From Pseudazoarcus sp963975885 (GTDB lineage: Bacteria > Pseudomonadota > Gammaproteobacteria > Burkholderiales > Rhodocyclaceae), in the NCBI GenBank assembly GCA_963975885.1, contig CAXBIS010000008.1:1-64000 (forward strand): a DNA stretch of 64,000 nt, written 5' to 3'. Below, piece by piece: positions 41,185 to 51,104 of this stretch; the stretch's first letter is position 1; the number at the start of each line of letters is the position of its first letter. The position numbers and the translations under genes are program-made. A model generated the notes under the pieces. That model was not told the DNA's origin, did no database searches, and was given only the letters and a program-made list of their open reading frames with translations.

Positions 41185-41428
41185 CGGTAACTCCTTTTTC
41201 GGGGATCGGGGCAGTCCGGAGCGATGCCGCAGGCGTGCTGCCCCGGATGCGCGGAGAGACCGCTTCGGCTGCGATTGGTTCGAATCTATCCGAACTCGAT
41301 CAGAGAAGGCAAATATTGGCGAAGTCGGCCACAGGAGCCGCACTGCGGTGGTGCATAGGTTTTGGTGGAGGATCAGGCTGCGGCCGGCCGAAGCCGGCCG
41401 CAGGGCTGACCGTCGTCCGCGCGAGCGC

Positions 41429-42889
41429 TCACTCGAGCGTCATCGGAACGAAGATGCGTCCATCGCCACGTTGGACCAGCAGCGCGAAGCGCTTGCCGGC
41501 GTTCTCGACGGCCTCGCGCAATTCTGCGACGGTCGTGACCGAATGGTTGTTCAACGCCAGCACGATGTCGCCGTGGCGCAGTTCGGCTGCTTCGGCCGGC
41601 CCGCCGGTGACCTCCTCGACGAACAGTCCGCTTTCCAGGCCGAGCTGGTCGAGTTCGGACGGGTCGAGCGGACGCAGACGCAGGCCGAGCGGGTCGACGG
41701 TGTCGCCGGGGTCGGCCTGCGGCGGTTCCATGCCGGCCGGCTTGCCGTCGGCGGGCATTTCGTCGAGCGTGGCTTCGATCTCGATGCTGTTGCGGTCGCG
41801 CCACACATCCATGGTCACGCGCGTTCCGGGGCGCTGTTCGCCGATGATGCGCGGCAGTGCCGTCGATTCGTCGACGCGTTTCCCGTCCACCGCGGTGATG
41901 ATGTCGCCCGGACGCAGGCCGGCCTTTTCGGCAGCGCTGCCCGGTTCGACACGCGAGACCAGTGCGCCGAACGGTTCGGCCAGACCGAAATTGTCGGCAA
42001 GCTCCTTGTCCACGCCCTGGATGAGCACCCCCAGCCGTCCGCGCTGCACCCGGCCGAACTCGACGAGCTGGTCCTTGACACCGAGCGCGACGTCGATCGG
42101 GATCGCGAACGAAATGCCCATGAAGCCGCCCGAGCGCGAGTAGATCTGCGCGTTGATGCCGATCACCTCGCCGGCCAGGTTGAACAGCGGGCCGCCCGAG
42201 TTGCCGGGGTTGATGGCGACGTCGGTCTGGATGAAGGGTACGTAGGTCTCGCTCGGCAGGCGGCGCGCCTTGGCCGAGATGATGCCGGCGGTCACGGTCG
42301 AGTCGAATCCGAACGGCGAGCCGACCGCGACTACCCATTCGCCCACGCGTGCTTGCTCGGGGTCGCCGAACTCGACGGTCGGCAACTCGTCCGCGTCGAT
42401 CTTGAGTACGGCAATGTCGGTGCGCGGATCGGTGCCGATGACCTCGGCGCGGAATTCGCGGCGGTCGAGCAGACGCACCGTCACCTCGGTGTCCGAGCCG
42501 CGTTCGCTGACCACGTGGGCGTTGGTCAGCACGTAGCCGTCGTCGCTGATGATGAAGCCCGAGCCGATGCCCCGGCTGATCTGCGGACCACGCTGTTGCG
42601 GGCCTTGCTGTGGCATGTCGGGTACCGGCACACCGAAGCGGCGCAGCAGGTCGAACATCGGGTCGTTGGGGCCGGCGGCGCCAGCCTGCTGGCGACGCAC
42701 CACGCTGATGTTGACCACCGCCGGAGAGACCGCATCGACGAGGTCGCCGAAGTCGGGCAAGCCGTAGCGGTTGGGCTTGACCAGGGTGTCGGCATCGGCT
42801 GCCGCAGCCAGCGTCGGCATGCCGGCGGCGAAGATCGCACCGCTGGCGATGAAGAACGCGACGACACCGTTGACGAGGGTTTTGCGCAT
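41429..42889 (-). CDS. degP: Periplasmic serine protease of the DegP/MucD (HtrA) family
   Basis: 486 residues from MRKTLVNGVVAFF at 42889. Signal peptide ~1-32. The trypsin-like domain has its triad in TNAHVV (~H123), RTDIAVLK (~D156) and GNSGGP (~S231). Two PDZ domains follow (about 275-365 with GRLGVLIQGV, and ~390-480 with LFVEEVTGGPAEAAELRHGD). Degrades or refolds misfolded envelope proteins. Alone on its transcript and divergent from oxyR (221 bp, no gene between). Confidence 0.95.
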   Translation of the reverse strand: MRKTLVNGVVAFFIASGAIFAAGMPTLAAAADADTLVKPNRYGLPDFGDLVDAVSPAVVNISVVRRQQAGAAGPNDPMFDLLRRFGVPVPDMPQQGPQQRGPQISRGIGSGFIISDDGYVLTNAHVVSERGSDTEVTVRLLDRREFRAEVIGTDPRTDIAVLKIDADELPTVEFGDPEQARVGEWVVAVGSPFGFDSTVTAGIISAKARRLPSETYVPFIQTDVAINPGNSGGPLFNLAGEVIGINAQIYSRSGGFMGISFAIPIDVALGVKDQLVEFGRVQRGRLGVLIQGVDKELADNFGLAEPFGALVSRVEPGSAAEKAGLRPGDIITAVDGKRVDESTALPRIIGEQRPGTRVTMDVWRDRNSIEIEATLDEMPADGKPAGMEPPQADPGDTVDPLGLRLRPLDPSELDQLGLESGLFVEEVTGGPAEAAELRHGDIVLALNNHSVTTVAELREAVENAGKRFALLVQRGDGRIFVPMTLE

Positions 42890-43110
42890 GGGTCGGATTC
42901 CTTTTCGCTGTTCGAATTGATTCGTTTGGCCCGGAGTAGACGCCGTCGCCCCCAGACCGTTCCCGCGGCGAAGGCGACAGCTTCGCCGCATTTCCTCGCG
43001 ACCGCAATCAGGGGCGACCCTGCGCGGATTCCGTGCCGGGTCGCGCGAGCTGTCGTATCCTAGGGTCACCGGCCGCCTGCGAGGCGGGCGTGGAGCACGG
43101 AGCCTCTCAC

Positions 43111-44049
43111 ATGACCCTCACCGATCTTCGTTATCTGGTCGCGCTGGCGCGCGAACGCCATTTCGGCCGTGCCGCCGAGAAATGCCACGTCAGCCAGCCC
43201 ACGCTGTCGGTCGCGATCAAGAAGGTCGAAGAGGAACTTGGGGTGCAATTGTTCGAGCGCAGTGCGACCGAGGTCAAGATCACCGCGGTCGGCCAGCGTA
43301 TCGTCAACCAGGCCGAAAAGGTGCTCGTCGAGGCCGCGCTGATCCCCGAGATCGCTGCAGCCGGCAAGGATCCGTTGTCCGGACCGCTCAAGGTCGGCGT
43401 GATCTACACCATCGGCCCCTACCTGCTGCCACGTCTGATCCCGCTGATGCGCAAGCACGCGCCCAGGATGCCGCTGGTGATCCAGGAAAACTACACCACC
43501 GTGCTCGTCGAGCAGCTCAAGAAGGGCGAACTCGACGTCGTCGTGCTCGCCCTGCCATTCGAGGAAGCCGGCGTCGTCGCCCAGCCGCTCTATGACGAGC
43601 CTTTTCGCGTGCTGTTGCCGACCGGTCACGAATGGGCGTCCGAGCAGTACATCGACTCCGACCTGCTCGCCGACGAACAACTCCTGCTGCTGGGCGCCGG
43701 CAACTGCTTTCGCGACCAGGTGCTGGAGGTGTGCCCGCAGTGCCGCAACGTCGGCGGCCTGCAACGCACGCTCGAAGGCAGTTCGCTCGAGACCATCCGC
43801 CACATGGTCGCTACCGGCCTCGGAGTGACCGTACTGCCCAGCTCCGCGGCCGACGATCTGCCCGACAACAACGCGATGGTTGCCGTGCGCCCGTTTGTGG
43901 CGCCCGAGCCGACGCGCCGCGTCGCGCTGGCCTGGCGCGTGACCTATCCGCGCAGCGGTGCGATCGACATCCTGCGCCGCGCCATCCTCGAGGCGAAGCT
44001 GCCGGGCGTGCGCCCGGTCGGCCGCGCCGTCGCCGAAGAGGCCGCCTGA
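43111..44049 (+). CDS. oxyR: Hydrogen peroxide-sensing regulator OxyR
   Basis: 312 residues, LysR family. N-terminal HTH (FGRAAEKCHVSQPTLSVAIKKVEEELG, 18-44). The redox cysteines fall at exactly C199 and C208 (GAGNCFRDQVLEVCPQC), as in E. coli OxyR, with TGLGVTVLPSSA later in the effector domain. Peroxide forms the C199-C208 disulfide and activates antioxidant genes; none of the usual targets (katG, ahpC) lies within the window. The ATG at 43111 is the homologous start. Confidence 0.96.
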   Translation: MTLTDLRYLVALARERHFGRAAEKCHVSQPTLSVAIKKVEEELGVQLFERSATEVKITAVGQRIVNQAEKVLVEAALIPEIAAAGKDPLSGPLKVGVIYTIGPYLLPRLIPLMRKHAPRMPLVIQENYTTVLVEQLKKGELDVVVLALPFEEAGVVAQPLYDEPFRVLLPTGHEWASEQYIDSDLLADEQLLLLGAGNCFRDQVLEVCPQCRNVGGLQRTLEGSSLETIRHMVATGLGVTVLPSSAADDLPDNNAMVAVRPFVAPEPTRRVALAWRVTYPRSGAIDILRRAILEAKLPGVRPVGRAVAEEAA

Positions 44050-44061
44050 GGGCAGCCGCGA

Positions 44062-44094
44062 AATGGAAAAGGCCCCGTCGGGGCCTTTTCCATT
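44062..44094. terminator. Strong bidirectional terminator between oxyR and topB
   Basis: AATGGAAAAGGCCCC-GTC-GGGGCCTTTTCCATT is a perfect 15-bp stem with a 3-nt loop. The GC core and flanking A and T runs work on both strands. It lies 12 bp after the oxyR stop and serves the convergent topB gene as well. Confidence 0.9.
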
Positions 44095-44149
44095 CAGTCG
44101 AGCGCAAATCCGTCGCGCTCCAGCCTCCACCTCGCCGACTTCGGCATCC

Positions 44150-46657
44150 TCATGCCTTGGCCGTGCGCTTTTTCGGTTCGGGCTTGTCGCCGTCCTTGGC
44201 GGCATCCTTGGCGCCGGCCTTGGGCTTCTTCGCCTCGAATTCGAAGCCGACCTTGCCGTCCTTGCCGCGCACCAGGAAGGCCGAGAACTTGCGCCGTGTG
44301 CGCGCCGACACGAAGCCCTTGAGCAGTTCGGTGCGCCCTTCGGCGAGGAGCTTCTCCATCTGTTCGCGTTCGACCGGCTGCTGCAGGATGATCTTGCCCG
44401 AGCGGAAGTCGCAGCTCTTCTCGGGACCCACCGATTTTTCGCAGACATAGGCCATGCCGTGCTCGAAAACACGGGCGCTGCATTTCGGGCAGGGGCCGAG
44501 CGGTTGCTGGTCGGAGAAGTCGGGGGCCTCTTCCTCTCCGTCCTTGGGCTGGCCGAAGTCGAACTCCGGCTGCTTTTCCTCGTTGAGGCGGATCTCGGCG
44601 TTGAACAAACGGCCCATCTTGCTGCGGAAACCCATCAACGGGCCGACACGCCCGGTCGACAGCAGGGTCTCGATCTCGTCGATCTCGAACTGACGACCGG
44701 CGACGATCTTCCATGCGCTCCAGTCGCAGGCCTGGCAGGCGAACTTCTTGTAGTTCTCGCGCACCACGCCGCCGCACTTCGGGCACGGCGTCTCGAGCGT
44801 CGCGAAGTCGCCCGGCACGGTGTCGGACTCGTAGCTCTTGGCCTTCTCGACCATGTCGCGCGCCATCTCGGCGATCTCGTCCATGAAGGCTTCGCGCGTG
44901 AGTTCGCCGCGCTCCATGCGCGCGAGCTTGTGCTCCCAGCCGCCGGTCAGCTCGGGTGATGTCAGCGCATTGACGCCCAGACCCTTGAGCAGCGTGATCA
45001 GCGAGAAGGCCTTGGCGGTGGGGATCAGCTCACGGCCCTCGCGGTGCAGATAGCGCTCGCTGAGCAAACCCTCGATGATCTGCGCGCGCGTGGCCGGCGT
45101 GCCCAGCCCGCGATCGCTCATCGCCGCACGCAGTTCCTCGTCGTCGACCATCTTGCCCGCGCCTTCCATTGCGGACAGCAATGTGGCTTCGTTGTAGCGT
45201 GCGGGCGGCTTGGTCTGCAGCGCCTTGACCACGATGTCTTCGGTCGCGACGCGCTCGTGATCGTCGACGGGGACCAGATCGCCGTCCTCGCCGGCTGCTT
45301 CCTTGCCGTAGATGGCGAGCCAGCCGGGCTTGACCAGTACCTTGCCCTCGGTCTTGAACGCCTCGTCTGCCACGCGCGTGATGCGGGTTGTGATGCGGTG
45401 CTCGGCGGCCGGGTAGAACACCGCCAGGAAGCGCCGCGTGACCAGATCGTAGAGTTTCTGCTCCGGCTCGGACAGGTTCTTGGGCGCTGCACCGGTGGGC
45501 ACGATGGCGAAGTGATCCGAGATCTTGGCGTTGTTGAAGATGCGCTTGTTGGGGCGCACCCAGTCGTTCTTCGCGATCTCGTTGGCGAACGGTGCGTATT
45601 CCTGCGGCAGCTCGCGCATCACGTCCTTGACGGTCTGCACGTAATCCTCGGGCAGGGCGCGCGCATCGGTACGCGGATAGGTCAGCACCTTGTGACGCTC
45701 GTACAGCGCTTGCGCGATCTGCAGGGTGGCGCGCGCCGAGAAGCCGAAACGGCCGTTGGCGTCGCGCTGCAGGCTGGTCAGGTCGAACAGCAGGGGCGAC
45801 TGCTGGGTCGACGGTTTGGCTTCCTCGGTGACTTCGCCCGGCTGACCCTCGCACTTGGCGCGCAGGGCTTCGGCACGCTCCTGCTCCCACAGGCGGAAGG
45901 CGGTGGCGTGCTCGTCGCCCTCGGGCTTCTTGAAACCTTCGTTGAACCAGCGGCCGACGTAAGTGCCGGCCTTGCAGGCGAACTCGGCCTCGAGTTCCCA
46001 GTAGTCGCGTGACTTGAACTTGCGGATGCGGTTCTCGCGCTCGACCACGATGGCCAGCGTCGGCGTCTGCACACGACCCACGGTGGTCAGATGGAAGCCG
46101 CCGCTCTTGGAGTTGAAGGCGGTCATCGCACGCGTGCCGTTGATGCCCACCAGCCAGTCCGATTCGGCGCGGCACACGGCGGCCGAGCGCAGGCCCTCGA
46201 CTTCCTCGGCCGAGCGCAGCTGCTCGAAGCCGTTGCGGATCGCGGCAGGTGTCATCGACTGCAACCACAAGCGGCTGACCGGCTTCTTGGTCTTGGAGTG
46301 TTCGACGATGAAGTTGAAGATCAACTCGCCTTCGCGCCCCGCGTCGCAGGCGTTGATCAGGGCGTCGACGTCCTTGCGCTTGATCAGGCGGGTGAGCAGC
46401 CTGAGGCGCTCGCTGCTCTTGTCGATGGGCTTGAGCGCGAAGTGCGGCGGGATCACCGGCAGGTGCGCGAAGGTCCATTTGCCGCGCTTGACCTCGAATT
46501 CTTCGGGTACGGCCAGTTCGAGCAGGTGGCCGACCGCCGACGACAGCACGTAGTCGTCCGACTCGAAGTAGTCCTTCTCCCGGGTGAATCCGCCGATCGC
46601 GCGGGCGATGTCCTGCGCGACCGAGGGTTTCTCCGCGATGATCAGTTGCTTGCCCAT
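44150..46657 (-). CDS. topB: DNA topoisomerase III (type IA)
   Basis: 835 residues from MGKQLIIAEKPSVAQDIARA at 46657 (in-frame codons to 46711 are not homologous). The Toprim domain has the acidic triad region DACDAGREGELIF (~100). The catalytic Tyr is in YPRTDARALPEDY (~326). HLTTVGRVQTPTLAIV and RGLGTPATRAQIIEGLL are type IA motifs. The C-terminus has three zinc-finger-like segments (CPKCGGVV, CPKCSARV and CEKSVGPEKSC) and a Lys/Ala-rich tail. Decatenates DNA. The terminator at 44062-44094 ends its transcript. Confidence 0.95.
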   Translation of the reverse strand: MGKQLIIAEKPSVAQDIARAIGGFTREKDYFESDDYVLSSAVGHLLELAVPEEFEVKRGKWTFAHLPVIPPHFALKPIDKSSERLRLLTRLIKRKDVDALINACDAGREGELIFNFIVEHSKTKKPVSRLWLQSMTPAAIRNGFEQLRSAEEVEGLRSAAVCRAESDWLVGINGTRAMTAFNSKSGGFHLTTVGRVQTPTLAIVVERENRIRKFKSRDYWELEAEFACKAGTYVGRWFNEGFKKPEGDEHATAFRLWEQERAEALRAKCEGQPGEVTEEAKPSTQQSPLLFDLTSLQRDANGRFGFSARATLQIAQALYERHKVLTYPRTDARALPEDYVQTVKDVMRELPQEYAPFANEIAKNDWVRPNKRIFNNAKISDHFAIVPTGAAPKNLSEPEQKLYDLVTRRFLAVFYPAAEHRITTRITRVADEAFKTEGKVLVKPGWLAIYGKEAAGEDGDLVPVDDHERVATEDIVVKALQTKPPARYNEATLLSAMEGAGKMVDDEELRAAMSDRGLGTPATRAQIIEGLLSERYLHREGRELIPTAKAFSLITLLKGLGVNALTSPELTGGWEHKLARMERGELTREAFMDEIAEMARDMVEKAKSYESDTVPGDFATLETPCPKCGGVVRENYKKFACQACDWSAWKIVAGRQFEIDEIETLLSTGRVGPLMGFRSKMGRLFNAEIRLNEEKQPEFDFGQPKDGEEEAPDFSDQQPLGPCPKCSARVFEHGMAYVCEKSVGPEKSCDFRSGKIILQQPVEREQMEKLLAEGRTELLKGFVSARTRRKFSAFLVRGKDGKVGFEFEAKKPKAGAKDAAKDGDKPEPKKRTAKA

Positions 46658-46808
46658 GCCGTGGATGTCCGTGCAGGCGCGAAAACGCCCGTTCAAAAGT
46701 GTTGAAGCCACCGCAATCGGTGGCTCATGTGCGCCGCATGATAAGCAGGCCGCTTCGACGCATGCAAGGGAATTGCGGAAATCGCGTGTTTCGGCGACGC
46801 CGCGTTAC

Positions 46809-47273
46809 TCACTGTAGCGATGCGTCGTCGAAGGTTTCGTCGCCGGCGAGCAATTCGTCGAGGATCAGCACGTCCAGCGGGATCTCCTGCTGCCACAACA
46901 CCATCAGCACGATGATTTTGAGGCGGTGCAGGTCGAGCCGGAAGCCGTCGAGCGCGAGCGCCCGGCCCACGATGAGTTCGCGTGTGGCCGCGTCGATCGC
47001 GCCGCCGGTCTCGAGAAAGGCCAGGAAGCCGCGGCATTCGACATCCAGGCGCGCCGCCTCGTCGGCGGTGTAGATGCGCAGCGAATCGGCCTGCGGTTCG
47101 CGCAGCAGCGGCTGTGTGGCCACTTCGCGCAATTCCGTCAGCCAGTGCAGCGCCTCCGAGATTTCGTCGTCGTCGAAGCCGGCTTCGGCAAGCGTGCCGG
47201 CCAGTGCTTCGCCGCCGACCCAGGATTCGGGGTGGAGATCGTTTTCGAACAGATAGACGAGGATGTCGAACAT
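46809..47273 (-). CDS. smg: Smg family protein (DUF494)
   Basis: 154 residues: MFDILVYLFENDLHPESWV at the start and LHRLKIIVLMVLWQQEIPLDVLILDELL near the end define Smg. An all-helical small cytoplasmic protein with unknown function, found beside dprA and def-fmt in beta- and gammaproteobacteria, as here (18 bp from dprA). Likely the third gene of a LysM-dprA-smg transcript. Confidence 0.93.
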   Translation of the reverse strand: MFDILVYLFENDLHPESWVGGEALAGTLAEAGFDDDEISEALHWLTELREVATQPLLREPQADSLRIYTADEAARLDVECRGFLAFLETGGAIDAATRELIVGRALALDGFRLDLHRLKIIVLMVLWQQEIPLDVLILDELLAGDETFDDASLQ

Positions 47274-47291
47274 GGAAACCGCTTGGGGAAA

Positions 47292-48380
47292 TCAGAGACG
47301 CTGGTATCGGCCACCGGGAAGACCGGCGATACGGCCGTCAAGTTCCAGCGCAAGCAGGATGGCGTAGAGCGCATCGAGCGTCAAGCCGCTGCGCGCGAGC
47401 AAGGTGTCGAGGTCGACCGGGTCATGACCCAGCGCAGCCAGCACTGCAGCGGTATCCGGCGCGTCGTCGGAGACTCGGGGCGCGTCCTGCGCGGGCTCGA
47501 TTTTCTTCGCGCTGCCCCAACGCAATTCGTCGAGCACGTCGTCGGCGGTCTCGACCAGCTTCGCCCCGTCGCGGATCAGGCGATGGCAGCCGCGCGACAA
47601 GGGTGCGTGGATGGAGCCGGGAATTGCCAGTACCTCGCGTCCGTTCTCGGCCGCCAGCCGGGCGGTGATCAGCGAACCGCTGCTGGTGGCCGCCTCGACC
47701 ACGAGCACGCCGCGCGCGAGTCCGGCGATGATGCGGTTGCGGCGCGGGAAGTTGGCGGCGACCGGTGGCGTGCCCAGCGGGAATTCTCCGACGATGACCC
47801 CGTGCTCGGCGATACGGTGGGCGAGCGAGCGGTTGCGTGCCGGATAGACGCGGTCGGCGCCGGTGCCGATGACGGCAATCGTCGCGCCGTCGGCCTCGAG
47901 TGCGCCGCGATGGGCGGCCGCGTCGATGCCCAGCGCCAGTCCGCTGACGATGGCCAGCCCGGCGCGCGCCAGCGCATCGGCGAAGGCCTGGGCATTGGCC
48001 GCGCCCTGCGCGGTGGCCGAGCGCGCGCCGACGATGGCCAGCGACGGCCTCGCCAGCAGGCTGGCGTCACCCTTGACGTAGAGCAGCGTGGGCGGATCGG
48101 TGATCTCGAGCAGCGACGGCGGGTAGTCGGGGTCGGCCAGCGTGACGATGTGATTTCCCGGCTCGGCCAGCCATGCCAGCGTGGCACGCAGTGTCTCGGG
48201 ATCGGGTCCGGCGAGTAGCCGATCGGCGGATTCGCGACCGATGATCGGCGCAAGCGTGCCGCGCGAGGCCGACAGAATCTGCTCGGGAGGCCCCAGCGCC
48301 GAGAGCAGCGCGCGCTGGGCGGCGGGACCGACGCCCGGACACAGGGTCAGCCGCAGCCAGGCGTCGGCTTCGTCGTTCAT
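47292..48380 (-). CDS. dprA: DNA-processing protein DprA (Smf)
   Basis: 362 residues. SAM-like N-terminus (~1-70), then the Rossmann-fold core (VGARSATAQG, SGLALGIDAAAHRGAL, IAVIGTGADRVYPARN, FPRRNRIIAGLARGVLVVEA; ~105-280) and a C-terminal winged helix (LARSGLTLDALYAILLALELDGRI). DprA loads RecA on incoming single-stranded DNA during natural transformation. The start overlaps the stop of the LysM gene (ATGA). Confidence 0.95.
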   Translation of the reverse strand: MNDEADAWLRLTLCPGVGPAAQRALLSALGPPEQILSASRGTLAPIIGRESADRLLAGPDPETLRATLAWLAEPGNHIVTLADPDYPPSLLEITDPPTLLYVKGDASLLARPSLAIVGARSATAQGAANAQAFADALARAGLAIVSGLALGIDAAAHRGALEADGATIAVIGTGADRVYPARNRSLAHRIAEHGVIVGEFPLGTPPVAANFPRRNRIIAGLARGVLVVEAATSSGSLITARLAAENGREVLAIPGSIHAPLSRGCHRLIRDGAKLVETADDVLDELRWGSAKKIEPAQDAPRVSDDAPDTAAVLAALGHDPVDLDTLLARSGLTLDALYAILLALELDGRIAGLPGGRYQRL

Positions 48381-49429
48381 GGACGGCGGACGATGTCTCC
48401 CACCGAGACGTGGCCGTCGGTATCCATGACCATCGCGTAGGCGACGCGCTCGAACACGCGGAACACGAAGAGCACACCGTAGCGCTTGTCGGGCAGGTCG
48501 AAGGTTTCCTTGCTGCCGTCGCCGTCGTAGCGCACCGTGCCGCGTTCGCGGTGCAGCGCCAGCACGTGGCCGATTTCGAGGTCTTCGCGCTTGCCAATGT
48601 TGAGCGTCACGATGTAATGACGGCCGGTTTCCGCGACGCCGCGATAGATGCCCAGGATGCGGCCATCGACGTCGTGGCTCGGCGTGTGCGGCATGTAGGA
48701 CAGGTTGCTCGGCTGCTCGGCACGCACCAGGCGGTCGCCCGGGCCGATTTCCTCGACGGCGTTGATGATCTGCAGCGTGGACGGCACCTCGGGGCGTTCG
48801 CCGCTGGCCGGCTTGCCGGCTACGGTCAGGCGGGCCAGCCCCAGGTACTGCGCCTCGTAGGCGAGTGTTTCCTTGGTGACCGGGTCGACCAGCGGTCGGG
48901 CCGCGCGCACGACCTGCCAGGTCTCGGCACCGGCCGTGATGTCCTTGGCGAAGATGGTGTCGCCCTCTCCCATGAAGACGCGCTGGTTCTCGGTGGCGAC
49001 GATGGTCGCCGCATCCGCGATGGTCGACTCGTCGAGTACCAGCGGGCGGTTCAGGAAGGGTTCGATGTCCGCCACCGGAATGCTCTGGATGGCGCTCTCG
49101 AGCGGCTCGGTGCGCACTTGCGGAGAGAGCTTCTGGTCGGTGATCACGCGTCCGATCGACAAGGTCGGACCGTTGCGGTCGAGGACGATGACCTGTCCCG
49201 GGTAGATCAGGTGCGGGTTGCTTACCGCCTCGCGGTTCATGCGCCACACTTCAGGCCAGCGCCACGGCTCGTTCAGGAATCGCTGGGAGATGCCCCACAA
49301 GGTGTCGCCGCGCTGCACCGTGTAGGTGTCCGGGGCGTCGGCCGCGAGCACGCCCGAAGACTGCGCGACGGCGGGGCTTGCGAACAGGGTCGCGGCAGCG
49401 CACAGAAGAGGGAATATAATGCGGGTCAT
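48377..49429 (-). CDS. Exported LysM-domain protein
   Basis: 350 residues. Signal peptide ~1-22 (AVAQSSG). One LysM domain (DTYTVQRGDTLWGISQRFLN ... GQVIVLDR; about 34-85), binding peptidoglycan. The remaining ~260 residues (with DRLVRAE, GRILGIYRGVAETGRHYIVTLN and EIGHVLALHRERG) resemble the LysM proteins encoded next to dprA in betaproteobacteria. Probably a periplasmic cell-wall protein. First gene of the transcript with dprA and smg, divergent from def. Confidence 0.9.
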   Translation of the reverse strand: MTRIIFPLLCAAATLFASPAVAQSSGVLAADAPDTYTVQRGDTLWGISQRFLNEPWRWPEVWRMNREAVSNPHLIYPGQVIVLDRNGPTLSIGRVITDQKLSPQVRTEPLESAIQSIPVADIEPFLNRPLVLDESTIADAATIVATENQRVFMGEGDTIFAKDITAGAETWQVVRAARPLVDPVTKETLAYEAQYLGLARLTVAGKPASGERPEVPSTLQIINAVEEIGPGDRLVRAEQPSNLSYMPHTPSHDVDGRILGIYRGVAETGRHYIVTLNIGKREDLEIGHVLALHRERGTVRYDGDGSKETFDLPDKRYGVLFVFRVFERVAYAMVMDTDGHVSVGDIVRRP

Positions 49430-49593
49430 GGTTCGATTCCGTATTGAGCGGAGCGGACCTTTGGTCGGAACCCGCAGGACGGCTGCAAGTCCAAACCCGC
49501 GATCTCGTTCCAGTGCCCGCCACTACGCGGCTGGCATGACGTCCAATCTCCGCGGATTCTGCACGCAAAGACCCTCAACCGGCAAGCATCGAT

Positions 49594-50097
49594 ATGGCCC
49601 TGTTACCCATTCTCCGATATCCCGACGATCGCCTGCACAAGGTCGCCAAGCCCGTAGAGGTCGTGGACGACAAAATCCGCAAGCTCGTCGCCGACATGGC
49701 CGAGACCATGTACGAGGCGCCGGGCATCGGCCTGGCGGCCACGCAGGTCAATGTTCACAAGCGTGTCATCGTCATCGACGTGACCGAGGATCGCTCGGAT
49801 CTGAAGGTGTTCATCAACCCCGAGATCCTCGAACGATCCGGCGAACAGGTGTGCGAGGAAGGCTGCCTGTCCGTGCCCGGCATCTACGAGCGCGTCGTGC
49901 GCGCGGCCGAGATCCGGGTCGCGGCCCTGAACGAGCACGGCGAGCGTTTCGAGCTCGATGCCGACGACTTGCTCGCGGTGTGCATCCAGCACGAGATCGA
50001 TCACCTCGACGGCAAGGTCTTCGTCGAATATCTGTCGCAACTCAAACTCAACCGGATCAAGAGCAAGCTCGCCAAGCGCGCGCGGATCACCGCGTGA
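49594..50097 (+). CDS. def: Peptide deformylase
   Basis: 167 residues with the three deformylase motifs: GIGLAATQV (~45-53), EEGCLSVPGI (metal-binding Cys, ~88-97) and QHEIDHLDGK (HExxH, ~131-140). Removes the formyl group from nascent N-terminal Met. GTG of fmt overlaps its stop, giving the conserved def-fmt operon. Divergent from the LysM gene with 164 bp between. Confidence 0.97.
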   Translation: MALLPILRYPDDRLHKVAKPVEVVDDKIRKLVADMAETMYEAPGIGLAATQVNVHKRVIVIDVTEDRSDLKVFINPEILERSGEQVCEEGCLSVPGIYERVVRAAEIRVAALNEHGERFELDADDLLAVCIQHEIDHLDGKVFVEYLSQLKLNRIKSKLAKRARITA

Positions 50098-51044
50098 GCG
50101 CGGCCGCGTTGCGCGTTGCCTTCGCCGGCACGCCCGAGTTTGCCGCGGTGGCGCTGCGCGCGCTGCTCGCAGCCGGTTTTGATGTGCCGCTGGTGCTGAC
50201 CCAGCCCGATCGCCCCTCCGGGCGCGGCATGAAGCTCACGCCCAGCCCGGTCAAGCGCGTCGCGGCTGACGCCTGCATCGCGGTCGATCAGCCCGAGAAG
50301 CTGCGCACGTCCGAACAGCGCGCGGCGCTCGCCGCCTGTGCGCCTGACGTCCTGGTGGTGGCCGCCTACGGCATCCTGCTGCCACCCGAGGCGCTGGCCA
50401 TCCCGCGCCTGGGCTGCGTCAACATCCACGCATCGCTTCTGCCGCGCTGGCGTGGCGCCGCCCCCATCCATCGCGCCATCGAGGCCGGCGATGCCGAAAC
50501 CGGCATCACCATCATGCAGATGGACGAGGGGCTGGACACCGGGCCGATGCTGCTCGCCCGCTCGCTCGACATCGCGCCCGACGACACCACGGCGAGTCTG
50601 CACGACCGGCTCGCCGCGCTCGGTGGCGAACTCATCGTCGAAGCGCTGCCCAGGCTTGCCGCGGGGCAACTCGACGCGGTCGCGCAACCGGTCGACGGCG
50701 TGAGCTACGCGGCCAAGATCGCGCGCGCCGAATCGGCCGTGGACTGGACCCAGCCCGCCGACGTGCTCGCGCGCCGCGTGCGTGCCTTCGATCCGTTTCC
50801 GGGCATGGTGTCGCGTTTGCGCGATACGCCGGTCAAGTTCTGGCGCGCGCGCGTCGCCGCCGAGGCGGGCGCGCCCGGTGAGGTGATTGCGGCCGGGCCG
50901 GAGGGCGTGGTCGTCGGCTGTGGTGCCGGTGTCCTTTGCGTGACCGAGCTGCAGCGTCCGGGCAGTCGGCGCATGCACGTCGAAGAGTTTCTGCGTGGTT
51001 TCCCGATCGCGCGCGGTGAGCGTTTCGTGCACGCTGACGCTTGA
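50094..51044 (+). CDS. fmt: Methionyl-tRNA formyltransferase
   Basis: 316 residues from a GTG start inside the def stop. LRVAFAGTPEFAAVALRAL at the N-terminus. The formyl-transfer site is NIHASLLPRWRGAAPIHRAIEAGD (~107-130, N and H) with MDEGLDTGPML. C-terminal OB-like domain ~205-316. Uses 10-formyl-THF to make fMet-tRNA for initiation. Confidence 0.97.
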   Translation: MSAAALRVAFAGTPEFAAVALRALLAAGFDVPLVLTQPDRPSGRGMKLTPSPVKRVAADACIAVDQPEKLRTSEQRAALAACAPDVLVVAAYGILLPPEALAIPRLGCVNIHASLLPRWRGAAPIHRAIEAGDAETGITIMQMDEGLDTGPMLLARSLDIAPDDTTASLHDRLAALGGELIVEALPRLAAGQLDAVAQPVDGVSYAAKIARAESAVDWTQPADVLARRVRAFDPFPGMVSRLRDTPVKFWRARVAAEAGAPGEVIAAGPEGVVVGCGAGVLCVTELQRPGSRRMHVEEFLRGFPIARGERFVHADA

Positions 51045-51104
51045 AAGCGGGTCGCGCGCGCCCCATCTGGGTGTCCATATCCCGACACGCTCAAGGAAAT
51101 CCGA